A DNA stretch of 64,000 nt from Alitta virens (taxonomy: Eukaryota; Annelida; Polychaeta; Phyllodocida; Nereididae): assembly GCA_932294295.1 (NCBI GenBank), contig OW028574.1, positions 28,590,145-28,654,144 of the forward strand, read 5' to 3'. Position 1 is the first letter of the stretch. Every line of letters starts with the position of its first letter. A program made the position numbers and the translations under genes. This document shows, in pieces, positions 1 to 12,134 of this stretch. A model generated the notes under the pieces. It saw only the letters and a list, made by a program, of their open reading frames with translations. It had not been told where the DNA came from and searched no databases.

Positions 1-3000
1 AACTCAAGCACTAAACTGCCATGATTTGAGCACAATTCTGCCATGATTTGGGCCCAATTCTGCCATGGTTTGGGCACACAACAACCTGTGTAAAGCCAAG
101 CACTAAACTGCCATGATTTGAGCACAATTCTACCATGATTTGGGCACAATTCTGCCATGGTTTGGGCACACAACAGCTTGCATGAAGCATGGCCTTAAAC
201 TGCCATAGTTTGGGCACACAACTGCTTGTGTAAAGCGTAGTCTTAAACTGCCATGGTTTGGGCACATAACTGCTTGTGCAAAGCATAGCCTTAAACTGCC
301 ATTATTTGGGCACAATTCTGCCATGGTTTGGGCACACAACAACCTGTGTTAAGTCAAGCACTAAACTGCCATGATTTGGGCAAAATTCTGCCATGATTTG
401 GGCACACAACAACCTGTGTTAAGTCAAGCACTAAACTGCCATGATTTGGGCACAATTCTGCCATGGTTTGGGCACACAACTGCTCATGCACAGCACAGCC
501 ATAAACTGCTATGATTTTTGCCACAATTCTGCCATGGTTTGGGCACACAACAACCTGTGTTAAGTCAAGCACTAAACTGCAATAATTTGCACAATTCTGC
601 CATGGTTTAGGCACACAGTTGCTTGTGCAAAGCACAGCCATAAACTGCTATGATTTTTTGCACAATTCTGCCATGGTTTGGGCACACAACAACCTGTGTA
701 AAGTCAAGCTCAAAACTGCCATGATTTGGGCACAGTTCTGCCATTGTTTGGGCACACAACTGCTTGCATGAAGCACAGCCTTAAACTACCCTGATTTCAG
801 CACAATTCTGCCATAATTTGGACACACAACAAGCTGTGTAAAGTCAAGCACTAAACTGCCATGATATGGGCACCATTCTGCCATGGTTTGTGCACACATC
901 TGCTTGCATAAAACATGGACTTAAACTTCCATGATTTGGGCACAATTCTGCCATGCTTTGGGCACAATTCTGCCATGCTTTGGGCACAATTCTGCCATGC
1001 TTTGGGCACGCAACAACCTGTGTTAAGTCAAGCACTAAACTGCCATGATTTGGGCACAATTCTGCCATTGTTTGGGCACACAACAACCTGTGTTAAGTCA
1101 AGCGTAAACTGCAATGATTTGGGCACAATTCTGCCATGGTTTGGGTGCACAGTTGCTTGTCCGAAGCACAGCCTTAAATTGCCATGATTTGGGCAAAATT
1201 CTGCCATGGTTTGGGCACACAACAACCTGTGTAAAGTCAAGCACTAAACTGCCATGATTTGAGCACAATTCTGCAATGATTTCGGCACAATTCTGCCATG
1301 GTTTGGGCACACAAGAACCGGTGTAAAGTCAAGCACTAAACTGCCATGATTTGAGCACAATTCTCCAATGATTTGAGCACAATTGTGCCATGGTTTGGGC
1401 ACACAACTGCTTGCATGAAGTATGGCCTTAAACTGCCATGGTTTGAGCACACAACTGCTTGTGTAAAGCGTAGTCTTAAACTGCCATGGTTTGGGCACAC
1501 AGCAACCTGTGTTAAGTCAAGCACTAAACTGCCATTATTTGGGCACAATTCTGCCATGGTTTGGGCACACAACAAACTGTGTTAAGTCAAGCACTAAACT
1601 GCCATGATTTGGGCACAATTCTGCCATGGTTCGGGCACACAACAACCACTGTTAGGTCAAGCACTAAACTGCCATGATTTGGGCACAATTCTGCCATGGT
1701 TTGGGCACACAACAACCTGTGTTACGTCAAGCACTAAACTGCCATGATTTGGGCACAATTCTGCCATGGTTTGGGCACACAACTGCTCATGCGAAGCACA
1801 GCCATAAACTGCCATGATTTTTGGCACAATTCTGCCATGGTTTGGGCACACAACAACCTGTGTTAAGTCAAGCACTAAACTGCAATGATTTCCACAATTC
1901 GTCCACGGTTTGGGCACACATTTGCTTGTGCGAAGCACAGCCTTAAACTGCCATGATTTGGGCACAATTCTGCCATGGTTTGGGCACACAACAACCTGTG
2001 TAAAGTCAAGCACTAAACTGCCATGATTTGAGCACAATTCTGCTATGATTTCGGCACAATTCTGCCATGGTTTGGGCACACAACAACTTGTGTAAAGTCA
2101 AGCACTAAACTGCCATGATTTGAGCACAATTCTGCCATGATTTGGGCACAATTCTGCCATGGTTTGGGCACACAACTGCTTGCATGAAGTATGGCCTTAA
2201 ACTGCCATGGTTTGGGCACACAACTGCTTGTGTAAAGTGTAGTCTTAAACTGCCATGGTTTGGGCACACAACTGCTTGTGCAAAGCATAGCCTTAAACTG
2301 CAATTATTTGGGCACAATTCTGCCATGGTTTGGGCACACAACAACCTGTGTTAAGTCAAGCACTAAACTGCCATGATTTGGGCACAAATCTGCCATGGTT
2401 TGGGCACACAACTGCTCATGCGAAGCACAGCCATAAACTGCCATGATTTTTGGCACAATTCTGCCATGGTTTGGGCACACAACAACCTGTGTTAAGTCAA
2501 GCACTAAACTGCAATGATTTCCACAATTCGTCCACGGTTTGGGCACACATTTGCTTGTGCGAAGCACAGCCTTAAACTGCCATGATTTGGGCACAATTCT
2601 GCCATGGTTTGGGCACACAACAACCTGTGTAAAGTCAAGCACTAAACTGCCATGATTTGAGCACAATTCTGCTATGATTTCGGCACAATTCTGCCATGGT
2701 TTGGGCACACAACTTGTGTAAAGTCAAGCACTAAACTGCCATGATTTGAGCACAATTCTTCCATGATTTGGGCACAATTCTGCCATGGTTTGGGCACACA
2801 ACTGCTTGCATGAAGTATGGCCTTAAACTGCCATGGTTTGGGCACACAACTGCTTGTGTAAAGTGTAGTCTTAAACTGCCATGGTTTGGGCACACAACTG
2901 CTTGTGCAAAGCATAGCCTTAAACTGCCATTATTTGGGCACAATTCTGCCATGGTTTGGGCACACAACAACCTGTGTTAAGTCAAGCACTAAACTGCCAT

Positions 3001-4320
3001 GATTTGGGCACAAATCTGCCATGGTTTGGGCACACAACTGCTCATGCGAAGCACAGCCATAAACTGCCATGATTTTTGGTACAATTCTGCCATGGTTTGG
3101 GCACACAACAACCTGTGTTAAGTCAAGCACTAAACTGCAATGATTTCCACAATTCGTCCATGGTTTGGGCACACATTTGCTTGTGCGAAGCACAGCCTTA
3201 AACTGCCATGATTTGGGCACAATTCTGCCATGGTTTGGGCACACAACAACCTGTGTAAAGTCAAGCACTAAACTGCCATGATTTGAGCACAATTCTGCTA
3301 TGATTTCGGCACAATTCTGCCATGGTTTGGGCACACAACAACTTGTGTAAAGTCAAGCACTAAACTGCTATGATTTGAGCACAATTCTGCCATGATTTGG
3401 GCACAATTCTGCCATGGTTTGGGCACACAACTGCTTGCATGAAGTATGGCCTTAAACTGCCATGGTTTGGGCACACAACTGCTTTTGTAAAGTGTAGTCT
3501 TAAACTGCCATGGTTTGGGCACACAACTGCTTGTGCAAAGCATAGCCTTAAACTGCCATTATTTGGGCACAATTCTGCCATGGTTTGGGCACACAACAAC
3601 CTGTGTTAAGTCAAGCACTAAACTGCCATGATTTGGGCACAATTCTGCCATGGTTTGGGCACACAACTGCTCATGCGAAGCACAGCCATAAACTGCCATG
3701 ATTTTTGGCACAGTTCTGACATGGTTTGGGCACACAACAACCTGTGTTAAGTCAAGCACTAAACTGCAATGATTTCCACAATTTGTCCATGGTTTGGGCA
3801 CACATTTGCTTGTGCGAAGCACAGCCTTAAACTGCCATGATTTGGGCACAATTCTGCCATGGTTTGGGCACACAACAACCTGTGTAAAGTCAAGCACTAA
3901 ACTGCCATGATTTGAGCACAATTCTGCCATGATTTCGGCACAATTCTGCCATGGTTTGGGCACACAACAACTTGTGTAAAGTCAAGCACTAAACTGCCAT
4001 GATTTGAGCACAATTCTGCCATGATTTGGGCACAATTCTGCCATGGTTTGGGCAAACAACTGCTTGCATGAAGTATGGCCTTAAACTGCCATGGTTTGGG
4101 CACACAACTGCTTGTTAAAGTGTAGTCTTAAACTGCCATTGTTTGGGCACACAACTGCTTGTGCAAAGCATAGCCTTAAACTGCCATTATTTGGGCACAA
4201 TTCTGCCATGGTTTGGGCACACAACAACCTGTGTTAAGTCAAGCACTAAACTGCCATGATTTCGGCACAATTCTGCCATGGTTTGGGCACACAACTGCTC
4301 ATGCGAAGCACAGCCATAAA
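1..4320 (+). repeat. Satellite array, ~70-bp unit with ~626-bp higher-order period
   Basis: Head-to-tail copies of a ~70-bp unit built from two related halves, CTGCCATGATTTGGGCACA and CTGCCATGGTTTGGGCACAC, followed by a linker such as CAACCTGTGTTAAGTCAAGC. Some units instead carry an ACTGCTTGTG-type linker. Blocks beginning near 2105, 2731 and 3360, and near 2304, 2930 and 3559, are almost identical, so several units are organised into a higher-order repeat of about 626-629 bp. Open frames of up to 140 codons run through the array but repeat the same peptide in several frames; they are by-products of the repeat and not genes. The array continues past the left edge of the window. Confidence 0.97.
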
Positions 4321-4520
4321 NNNNNNNNNNNNNNNNNNNNNNNNNNNNNNNNNNNNNNNNNNNNNNNNNNNNNNNNNNNNNNNNNNNNNNNNNNNNNNNN
4401 NNNNNNNNNNNNNNNNNNNNNNNNNNNNNNNNNNNNNNNNNNNNNNNNNNNNNNNNNNNNNNNNNNNNNNNNNNNNNNNNNNNNNNNNNNNNNNNNNNNN
4501 NNNNNNNNNNNNNNNNNNNN
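4321..4520. other. Assembly gap of 200 N
   Basis: Exactly 200 unknown bases, a usual placeholder for a scaffold gap of unknown size. The satellite reads CTGCCATG...TTTGGGCACA before it and the reverse complement after it, so the gap spans a change of orientation. Confidence 0.99.
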
Positions 4521-5567
4521 AGGTTGTTGTGTGCCCAAACCATGGCAGAATTGTGCCAAAATCATGGCAGTTTAAGGCTACGCTTTACACAAGCAGTTGT
4601 GTGCCCAAACCATGGCAGAATTGTGCCCAAATCATGGCAGTTTAGTGCTTGACTTAACACAGGTTGCTGTGTGCCCAAACAATGGCAGAATTGTGCCCAA
4701 ATTATGGCAGTTTAGTGCTTGACTTAACACAGGTTGTTTTGTGCCCAAACCATGGCAGATTTGCACCCAAATCATGGCAGTTTAGTGCTTGACTTAACAC
4801 AGGTTGTTGTGTGCCCACACCATGGCAGAATTGTGCCAAAATCATGGCAGTTTAAGGCTACGCTTTACACAAGCAGTTGTGTGCCCAAACCATGGCAGAA
4901 TTGTGCCCAAATCATGGCAGTTTAGTGCTTGACTTAACACAGGTTGCTGTGTGCCCAAACAATGGCAGAATTGCAGAATTGTGCCCAAATTATGGCAGTT
5001 TAGTGCTTGACTTAACACAGGTTGTTGGGATCCCAAAGCATGGCAGAATTGTGCCCAAAGCATGGCAGTTTAGTGCTTGACTTAACACAGGTTGTTGTGT
5101 GCCCAAACCATGGCAGAATTGTGCCCAAACCATGGCAGAATTGTGCCCAAATCATGGCAGTTTAAGACTATGCTTTGCACAAGCAACTGTGTGCCCAAAC
5201 CATGGCAGAATTGTACTCAAATCATGGCAGATTAGTGCTTGACCTAACACAGGTTGTTGTGTGCCCAAACCATGGCAGAATTGTGCCCAAATCATGGCAG
5301 TTTAAGGCCATGCTTTGCACAAGCAGTTGTGTGCCCAAACCATGAAAGTTTAAGGCCATGCTTCATCCAAGCAGATGTGTGCCCAAACCATGGCAGAATG
5401 GTGCCCATATCATGGCAGTTTAGTGCTTGACTTTACACAGCTTGTGTGCCCAAATTATGGCAGAATTGTGCTGAAATCATGGCAGTTTAAGGCTTTGCTT
5501 CACGCAAGCAGTTGTGTGCCCACACCATGGCAGAATTGTGCCCAAATCATGGCAGTTTAGTAATTGA
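4521..5567 (-). repeat. Satellite array, reversed orientation
   Basis: The same unit as before the gap, read as its reverse complement: CCAAACCATGGCAGAATTG, then CCCAAATCATGGCAGTTTAG, then a TGCTTGACTTAACACAGG linker. Units are more divergent from each other than in the left block, with small indels such as the doubled GCAGAATT near 4970. Predicted peptides are satellite artefacts. Confidence 0.96.
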
Positions 5568-5872
5568 GGGTATAGTGCAGTATAGCGGACCCAAAAGTAT
5601 GCCCATATTTGGCGTCTATGAAATATAAAAAAATATAGCGTATATTAGCCAAAATATGATCTAGCACAGAAGTATAATAATACTTGCGTAGCATAGCGGG
5701 GGCTTGGGGGCAGTAGCCCCCGATAAAAAACAATTCCTTGTCTTGAAAATGAAAAGAGCAGTCGTTTTTTGTGACGTCATTCATTGAATTCAGGGATATG
5801 ACGTCATAGGCATGACCAAAATGCTCGCTAAATAAGGTAATAAATTCGGGTCCGCCATACTGTACTTTTTCC
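5568..5872. mobile_element. MITE (305 bp) with 8-bp target duplication inside the satellite
   Basis: Starts GGGTATAGTGCAGTATAGCG and ends with the imperfect reverse complement of that sequence (about 20 of 25 positions match, including GCGGACCC). It is flanked on both sides by GTAATTGA (5560-5567 and 5873-5880). Removing the element and one copy of that octamer restores a normal satellite unit, so the insertion is clear. No coding capacity is seen. An 8-bp duplication is used by hAT, P and some Merlin elements; the ends do not settle which. Confidence 0.85.
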
Positions 5873-6500
5873 GTAATTGACTGCACACAGGTTGTTGTGT
5901 GCCCAAGCAATGACAGAATGCTGCCAAAATAATGGTAGTTTATTGCTATGCTTTAAAGAGGTTGTCGATAATAGCCAAGGCCTATTTAATACTATACATC
6001 ATACATGGTGAAGTGTTCTCAAACCATGGCAGAATTTTCCTGAGTTCATGGCAATTTAATACAATATACCATATGGGATGTTGTACACCCAAAGCATGGC
6101 AGAAATTTACCCAAAAGATAGTAGTGTGCCCATACCATGGAGTTTGTGGGAGTTCAACACTATCCATCATAAAGAGAAAGAATGTAGTGTGCCCAAAGCA
6201 TGGCAGAACTGTGCCTAATTTATGGCAGCTTAATAGTATACTTCACAAGAGGTGTTGTGTGCCCAAAGCATGGCAGAAATCTGCCTGAAAGATGGCAGTT
6301 CGAAGCCACATTTTGGACAGAATTATACCGAATTGATTGTGTACTTCATACAGCTTCTTGTGTGCCAACAACATGGCAGTCGGAATTGTGCTGACTTCAT
6401 GGCTTAACAGTTAAGAAAATTATTTGTATCAGTTTAATAGTATACTTTACACAATGTGCTGTGTGCCTAGAGCATCGCAGAATTTTCTGAGTTTGTGGCA
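5873..6500 (-). repeat. Decayed satellite margin
   Basis: Isolated words of the satellite persist at irregular spacing (GTGTGCCCAAAGCATGGCAG near 6190 and 6258, weaker ones to about 6500) separated by unrelated AT-rich sequence. This looks like an old array edge. Confidence 0.8.
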
Positions 6501-7108
6501 GTTTAACACTATACATACGCGGTATGCGTTTCATCCTTATTTGGAATTTGCAACGTCTTTAATTAGTTTCTTTTTTGGGCATGGTATGAAATGCCCATCA
6601 CCCAGCCCGTGTCACTCGGTATTTCAATTGATAAAGCTGCATAATTGGGGATATAATATAAACTTTTTCATTTTGGGAATACAGGAATTTATTCCACGAA
6701 GTTGTCGTATTTCAGGAAGGCACAGTCTGTTTGAAAAATGATAGAAATGATAGATCTTCAAAATGTAATTGAAAGATTTTTTTTTTTTACTAAATATATT
6801 TCTTTGTGTAAATTAAACTGCTTTTATTATCTATTTTATAGTATAATTGCCAATTTTGCTATTTTTTACAGCAAATATATCCCCAATCCACACATTGCAC
6901 TGCTATTGAAATAAATTTGATTTGTGTGCCTTGACAGCCTGTATTACCTTAATTACGTGGAGCCCATTGCATCACTTGTGTACTTGCCATATTTTAACAT
7001 TCTATTGCTATTGCTGACAGGAAAAATCCCTTCAGAACCCCGACGCAACTAGCGACATCTGGCGGTAATGATGTACCCCAAACACAGGCTGTTCTGAATT
7101 GGCTGGGA
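6501..7108. other. AT-rich non-coding sequence
   Basis: No convincing gene. The right end (about 7025-7108) is richer in GC and contains GCGACATCTGGCGG and CCAAT-type words; it leads into the dispersed element at 7109. Confidence 0.5.
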
Positions 7109-7326
7109 CCTGCCTAAGCGTGAACGTGATAGGCAGGTCGCCTCTACCTATCCCGGATGGCTGATTGGACAATAACTGATTTTTCTGATTGGCTGTGCTA
7201 TTTTTAGACTGGGTATCACGTTCCGGTCCAGGCTTTTCCAATGTTAAAGCCTAGGATGCGCACGCACGCTACCGGGAGGAATCCCTCCCGGCTAATGGCA
7301 GCCCCTACCTGCGTACTGCGTCAGCT
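7109..7326 (+). repeat. Dispersed GC-rich element with terminal hairpin, copy 1
   Basis: Runs from CCTGCCTAAGCGTG to GTACTGCGTCAGCT. The first ~29 bases can fold: CCTGCCTA pairs with TAGGCAGG around an inner GCGT/ACGT-type stem. Inside are two ATTGG boxes, TGTGCTATTTTTAGACTGGG, CACGTTCCGGTCC and CCTCCCGGCTAATGGCAGCC. The copy at 19252-19451 shares this order over its whole length. No target duplication is visible for this copy. It could act as a promoter for the gene starting at 7725, but nothing proves that. Confidence 0.75.
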
Positions 7327-8608
7327 AGTCGCAGCGCCCCCAGCGAATGTTCTGAACACCGGGCGATTCCACATCAACCAAATAAATGCACGTGGATCAT
7401 GTTTACCAGTACTGAATGAGTGGAAAAAGCATTTAGAACTGTAGACAGTGTAGTGGAGTCCACACACAACAAGCCCAATGTAGATCTGTTTACAAATGTA
7501 TTGAGCAAATATTCTAGGCCTGTATAATTAACTTATTAAGTCAAGGCCGGATGGATCCAGGGAAAATGTGCTGAAATTTAAGGGCCCCCCTCCCCTATTA
7601 TTTTTACTCAATATTATATATAGTTTTTGTTTTGTGTGGGAATCACTTGTGAGAATACTTATTTGCAGAACCCATTCTCTTGATATAATGTAGCTAATTT
7701 TATTTTGTAAATTACACATAGGTAATGGACATAAAACCGTACAGACAGAATCAATATGCCCCTGAGGCCCTCCAAGAGGCCATCGATGCAGTTTTGCAAA
7801 ATAATATCTCGCCCAGTGCTGCAGCTCGACTGTATGCTGTGCCTACACAGACCATAGTGGATAAAGTAAGGAGCAAGTACAGGAATGATAAGGCAGGGCA
7901 CCCATGCTATTGACAGAGGAGGAAGAAAAGAGCCTTTCCAATTACATCACTTATGTCACCTCACGAGGTATGGTAATGAATAATCGGCTCATGCAGGCAT
8001 TTGTTTCTGAAATTGTCAAACAAAGTGGCAGGAAAACGCCTATGAACCACATACATGGACCAATTGACAAATAGTGCAGCAAGCGAAATAATCTGTCACT
8101 CCGAAAACCAGAGCCTTTAAAAAAACAGAGGGCTGCAGTCAGCAGAGGTAAAATTGTGGAGCACTTTGACTTGCTAGAAAAAGTAATAGAATATGTCCTT
8201 GGGAACATTCCAGAGGAAGAAGTGCCATCACAGCTTTTTAATATGGATGAGGCCGGCTGGTCTCGAGATCAGCAACAGGTATAGTTGACATAATAATAAC
8301 AAGATAATGATAAATACCTAAAATCTATTGGTACACTTGCTTCATAAGCAATTTATTATGAAAAGCATAACAAATTATCTATGGTCAGCTCCTTTGATTT
8401 CAGATCCGGTACAAAATGGCTCCAACTGGGAAAAAGCATGCCACAGTGACATCCGCTGTATCGCTAAAGCATGTCACAGCAGCCATCACCACTACTGCCA
8501 GCGGGAAATGCTTACCACCTTTCATAATATTTGAGGTAATATATAATAATATTTAAGGGCTTTACGTCCTATATTTTTGCACCTATTGGGCTAATTAGTC
8601 ATGGGTAA

Positions 8609-8678
8609 GGCAGGGACCGGAAATCGACCCGGGACCAAGTGGTTGGAAGCCCAGCACTCTACCACTGAGCTAGGCTCC
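8609..8678 (-). repeat. tRNA-derived SINE head (Gly-like) in transposase intron
   Basis: On the - strand it reads GGAGCCTAGCTCAGTGGTAG (A box), an anticodon-like CTTCCAA, then GGGTCGATTTCC (B box). The T-arm CCGG/CCGG pairs, but the acceptor stem does not pair with the 3' side, so this is a Pol III promoter-bearing SINE head and not a working tRNA. It lies between exons 2 and 3 of the pogo-like gene. Confidence 0.72.
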
Positions 8679-9117
8679 TATCTGATATATTTACGGTAAT
8701 ACAAAGAAGATCAGCTTTTCATTTGACCCATAGGCCTATGTCAGTGCTGTATTAAGATTAATAAGATACTTGTGCATTAAATCTTGTATTACATTTTCAG
8801 AAGTGTTTCCCAGCAGATGGATTTGCTGCGGATGTACCCGACAACTGGGTGTTCGCAGTTAGCCAGAATGGCCACATGGACTCCAAACTGATGATACAAT
8901 ACAACTTGCTTTATTCCCAACTGTGGGAGGCACAGGCCAGTGGCCCTTTCTTGGACAACCACAGCACTCATGTGACCCCGGATGTGGTTGACCTTTGCGT
9001 CACGAACAAATATCCAAAATATACGATGCTATCACAGTATCCAAAATATACAATACTATAATTTTGTGTCTGTGCACAAATCACATTTGTTGGTAAACTT
9101 TTTTTTAATGCATATTG

Positions 9118-9290
9118 AGCTGTATTGCTTTCCACCAAATACCACACACATCCTCAAACCAAATGATCAAATGTTTGCTAGTCTAAAAAATGAATTCTCA
9201 AAAATAGCATCCGCCTCCAGCTATGTGAAATCAAATATTACCATCAACGAATACCAGCTACCGGAGACAGTTGAGATGAAAAGGCTTTGA
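9118..9290 (+). pseudogene. Catalytic-core segment of the pogo-like transposase (third acidic residue)
   Basis: Reads ...LYCFPPNTTHILKPNDQMFA...FSKIASASSYVKSN and stops at TGA (9286-9288). The PPNTTH...P.D signature is diagnostic of the pogo/Tigger DDE domain. It is separated from the exon 3 frame by a ~60-base stretch containing a duplicated ATCCAAAATATAC word and stops. Confidence 0.75.
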
Positions 9291-9362
9291 CTTCACGTCA
9301 TGTTGCACTTTTACCCCAGAGGTGGGGTCCTTTAATAGCATAAAACGCTAGTGATAAAAGTA

Positions 9363-9455
9363 CTCGAGCCGGGATTCAAACCCAGGACCTACCGAGTAGC
9401 TAGCTTGACCAGTTACTTAACTGGCCGATGCTTTAACCACTAGGTCACCCAGCTT
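9363..9455 (-). repeat. tRNA-derived SINE head 2
   Basis: On the - strand: GGTGACCTAGTGGTTAAAGC (A box), a long variable-arm-like segment, then GGGTTTGAATCCCGG (B box). The spacing resembles class-II tRNAs (Ser/Leu). The body continues to about 9310. Confidence 0.7.
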
Positions 9456-9604
9456 ATAGCATTAATTTCTCAAGGCTAAATTATACTGTCTAGCTGTTTG
9501 GCTGACACCTAATAAGCATTACCACATGCAAGATATATAAGTTTATACTCCATGTCTACATGGTGTCATTTATTGTCAGTTGTACCAATCTTCTAATGTT
9601 GCAG

Positions 9605-9691
9605 AGGACATCGCTGAAAGACTTCCAACACAAGAAGCCACCACAACGCAAGAAGCCACCATTGGTGCAGAGTCAGAGGACCTTGCTGAAA
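9605..9691 (+). CDS. Possible exon, acidic/Thr-rich repeat
   Basis: Follows the acceptor ATGTTGCAG and reads DIAERLPTQEATTTQEATIG...SEDLAERPATDV. It contains two imperfect copies of an (E)D(I/L)AERP module. Its position downstream of the catalytic core suggests a tail exon of the same gene. The donor is uncertain (GATGTATCA or CATGTAGGA), and phase to the next exon is not established. Confidence 0.4.
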
Positions 9692-10052
9692 GACCAGCAA
9701 CTGATGTATCACATGTAGGAGCTGCAGCTAAAGTCTACATTATTTCATTAGGCTAGTGATTCTTCAATACAAGTTGTGTATGGGTCATTCCATGCCAAAT
9801 CAACAAATTTTTGAAAATCTTCCTGCCTGACCATCTCAAATTTTCTTGAAAAAATTCTCCAACATAGCTACATTAGTTAGTAGGCTGGATGCAAAATTTC
9901 AGCTTGATAGCTTAAATAGTTTTGGGTAGAAAAATTAAAGAAGGGGACTAAGTTTAGTCGATTTTCGCACTCGTTTTAGCAGTGTCAAATGAAATCTAGA
10001 TTTTAAGAGGCTGTATCTTGAGAACTATTATTGCAATGGGCTTCATATTTGG

Positions 10053-11984
10053 AAGCTGGTATATCTAGACCCATCACTCTAACCCCATACATTTTCCAAG
10101 CTGTAAATTGAATGTGAAGGGAATTGTGATTCCTTTAAAATGCTTGTTCATTTTATGCCGTTTTCTGAAATGCCACATTTGAAAGGCTGTAACAAGAAAA
10201 GTATTCGATGTAGAAGGCTGGTTTTTTCTCTGCGAGTTATTTTATGTGGGCTCTTATAGTATCATGAACAACATGCATGCCAGACATGTGGTTTCCAAGA
10301 AAAACCATTGCAAAACTACAGAAAATCACAATTTTCCCCAAGTTTAACGTCATATTGCCAAGGTATGACACCATCCACCAACTTGAAACCAAAACCATTT
10401 TGAAGAGTGAGATTTTGGTAATGTTTTCTATAAATTTCAAGGTGGAGAAAGTAGTCATTATCTAGTTATGAATTTTTTATATTACCTTATTAGCGAAGAT
10501 TTTAACAAAACTGCTGAAATTTCAACTATTGAACAATTAGAGCTTAACCCTAGTGTGATACATCAATTTCTGTCAATTTGAGCATGGAAAGTTCATTTCT
10601 GCTGTTAATTTTGTGATTACATGTTAATTATGGCCTGTTTTACATGGGTTTAATCTGTAGTTTGATTGAACAATCCATAGATTCTTCAGTAAGAATTACT
10701 GAAATAGCATAAAAATTTTAATATTTCAATGGTGTGAATGTCTGAGTGTGAATATAAGAAACCTCAGAAACCAGTTATCTGTTATTATGTGCCTTAGTCT
10801 TAGTTTACAGTGCAAAATTGCATTAATTTGCATTAATTGCATTAATTGTGTACCATTATTCTCTTAACTGCTGGAACAACTGATGTATAACAGAATATTG
10901 TCTTTTCTCAATCATATGAGGTTTTTTAAATAAGTAAATCTGGCTTCAGAGAGAAACACAACACCAATAAGGCACTTCTCATGCTAATGGACCATATATT
11001 ATACTACATATTAATTGAAGTACGGACAATACTGCAACATAGTTTTTAAAACTTATTTTACAATATTCAAATAAACATTAGCAGCATGAAGTCTCAACTT
11101 GCCTCACAGTATGTGATTGCCATAGTACAAGCACCTGCGACAACAACTGGAAAGCGGTATCAACTCGACCGTAATGACATTAAAGAGGCAAAAATTTACA
11201 TGAAAAACTTCAAGTGAACAATTTTTAAATAAAGGTTAAGATAATAGCTTTATCTATTTTACAAATAAATGCTGCTTTATTAATGAAAATTTTTAGATGA
11301 ATCAGAGGGGATAAGGCAGAAAATCAAAAGACCCTGATTATTTTTTTATTGGAATTATGAAATAGCCAGTATCAATCGACCGCAGATTAAATTTTAAAGC
11401 ATGCCATGACAGGCCCTAATTTACATGTAATCACAAAATTAACAGCAGAAATGAACTTTCCATGCTCAAATTGACAGAAATTGATGTATACATCACACTA
11501 GGGTTAAGCTCTAATTGTTCAATAGTTGAAATTCAGCGGTTTTGTCAAATCTTCGCTAATAAGGTAATATAAAAAAATTCATAACTAGATAATCACTACT
11601 TTCTCCACCTTGAAATTTATAGAAAACATTACCAAAATCTCACTCTTCAAAATGGTTTTGGTTTCAAGTTGGTGGATGGTGTCATACCTTGGCAATATGA
11701 CGTTAAACTTGGGGAAAATTGTGATTTTCTGTAGTTTTGCAATGGTTTTTCTTGGAAACCACATGTTGTTCATGATACTATAAGAGCCCACATAAAAGAA
11801 CTCACAGAGAAAAAACCAGCCTTCTACATCGAAAACTTTTCTTGTTACAGCCTTTCAAATGTGGCATTTCAGTAAACGGCGTAAAATGAACAAGCATTTT
11901 AAAGGAATCACAATTCCCTTCACATTCAATTTACAGCTTGGAAAATGTATGGGGTTAGAGTGATGGGTCTAGATATACCAGCTT
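10053..11984. mobile_element. Foldback element: ~570-bp near-identical inverted arms
   Basis: Left arm 10053-10624 and right arm 11423-11984 are reverse complements, with only scattered differences and one ~10-bp indel near 10270. Weaker similarity continues inward to about 10670 and 11370. Both arms translate to the same 59-residue peptide (MWFPRKTIAKLQKITIFPKF...), which reflects the symmetry and not a gene. The ~800-bp centre is AT-rich and non-coding. A target duplication was not found. It sits between the catalytic and tail exons of the pogo-like gene. Confidence 0.88.
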
Positions 11985-12134
11985 GCAACACTGCTCGTAG
12001 AAAGCTTGGGGCTAGGGTTTTGACCAGTAAGAAAATATTAGACTGCATGGTACACTGACCACTAATTATACTAAAGCAGGCCTATCCATGTGCAGAATGT
12101 CATCCTAACTGTTAATATTTGTTAATTACTTCAG

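Noticed and set aside
4187..4645. Open frames crossing the N gap
   Set aside because: They consist largely of unknown residues and join satellite in opposite orientations.
11..5560. Dozens of open frames of 60-140 codons in the satellite with C-x-P-x-H-G-like periodic peptides
   Set aside because: They recur in several frames and both strands with the repeat period; no start, splice or codon signature of a gene.
8609..8678. Functional tRNA-Gly
   Set aside because: A and B boxes and an anticodon-like loop are present but the acceptor stem does not pair and the anticodon stem is poor; better read as a SINE head.
10237..11791. Peptide MWFPRKTIAKLQKITIFPKF... encoded twice
   Set aside because: Both copies are the mirrored arms of the foldback element; symmetry explains the identity and no domain is recognisable.
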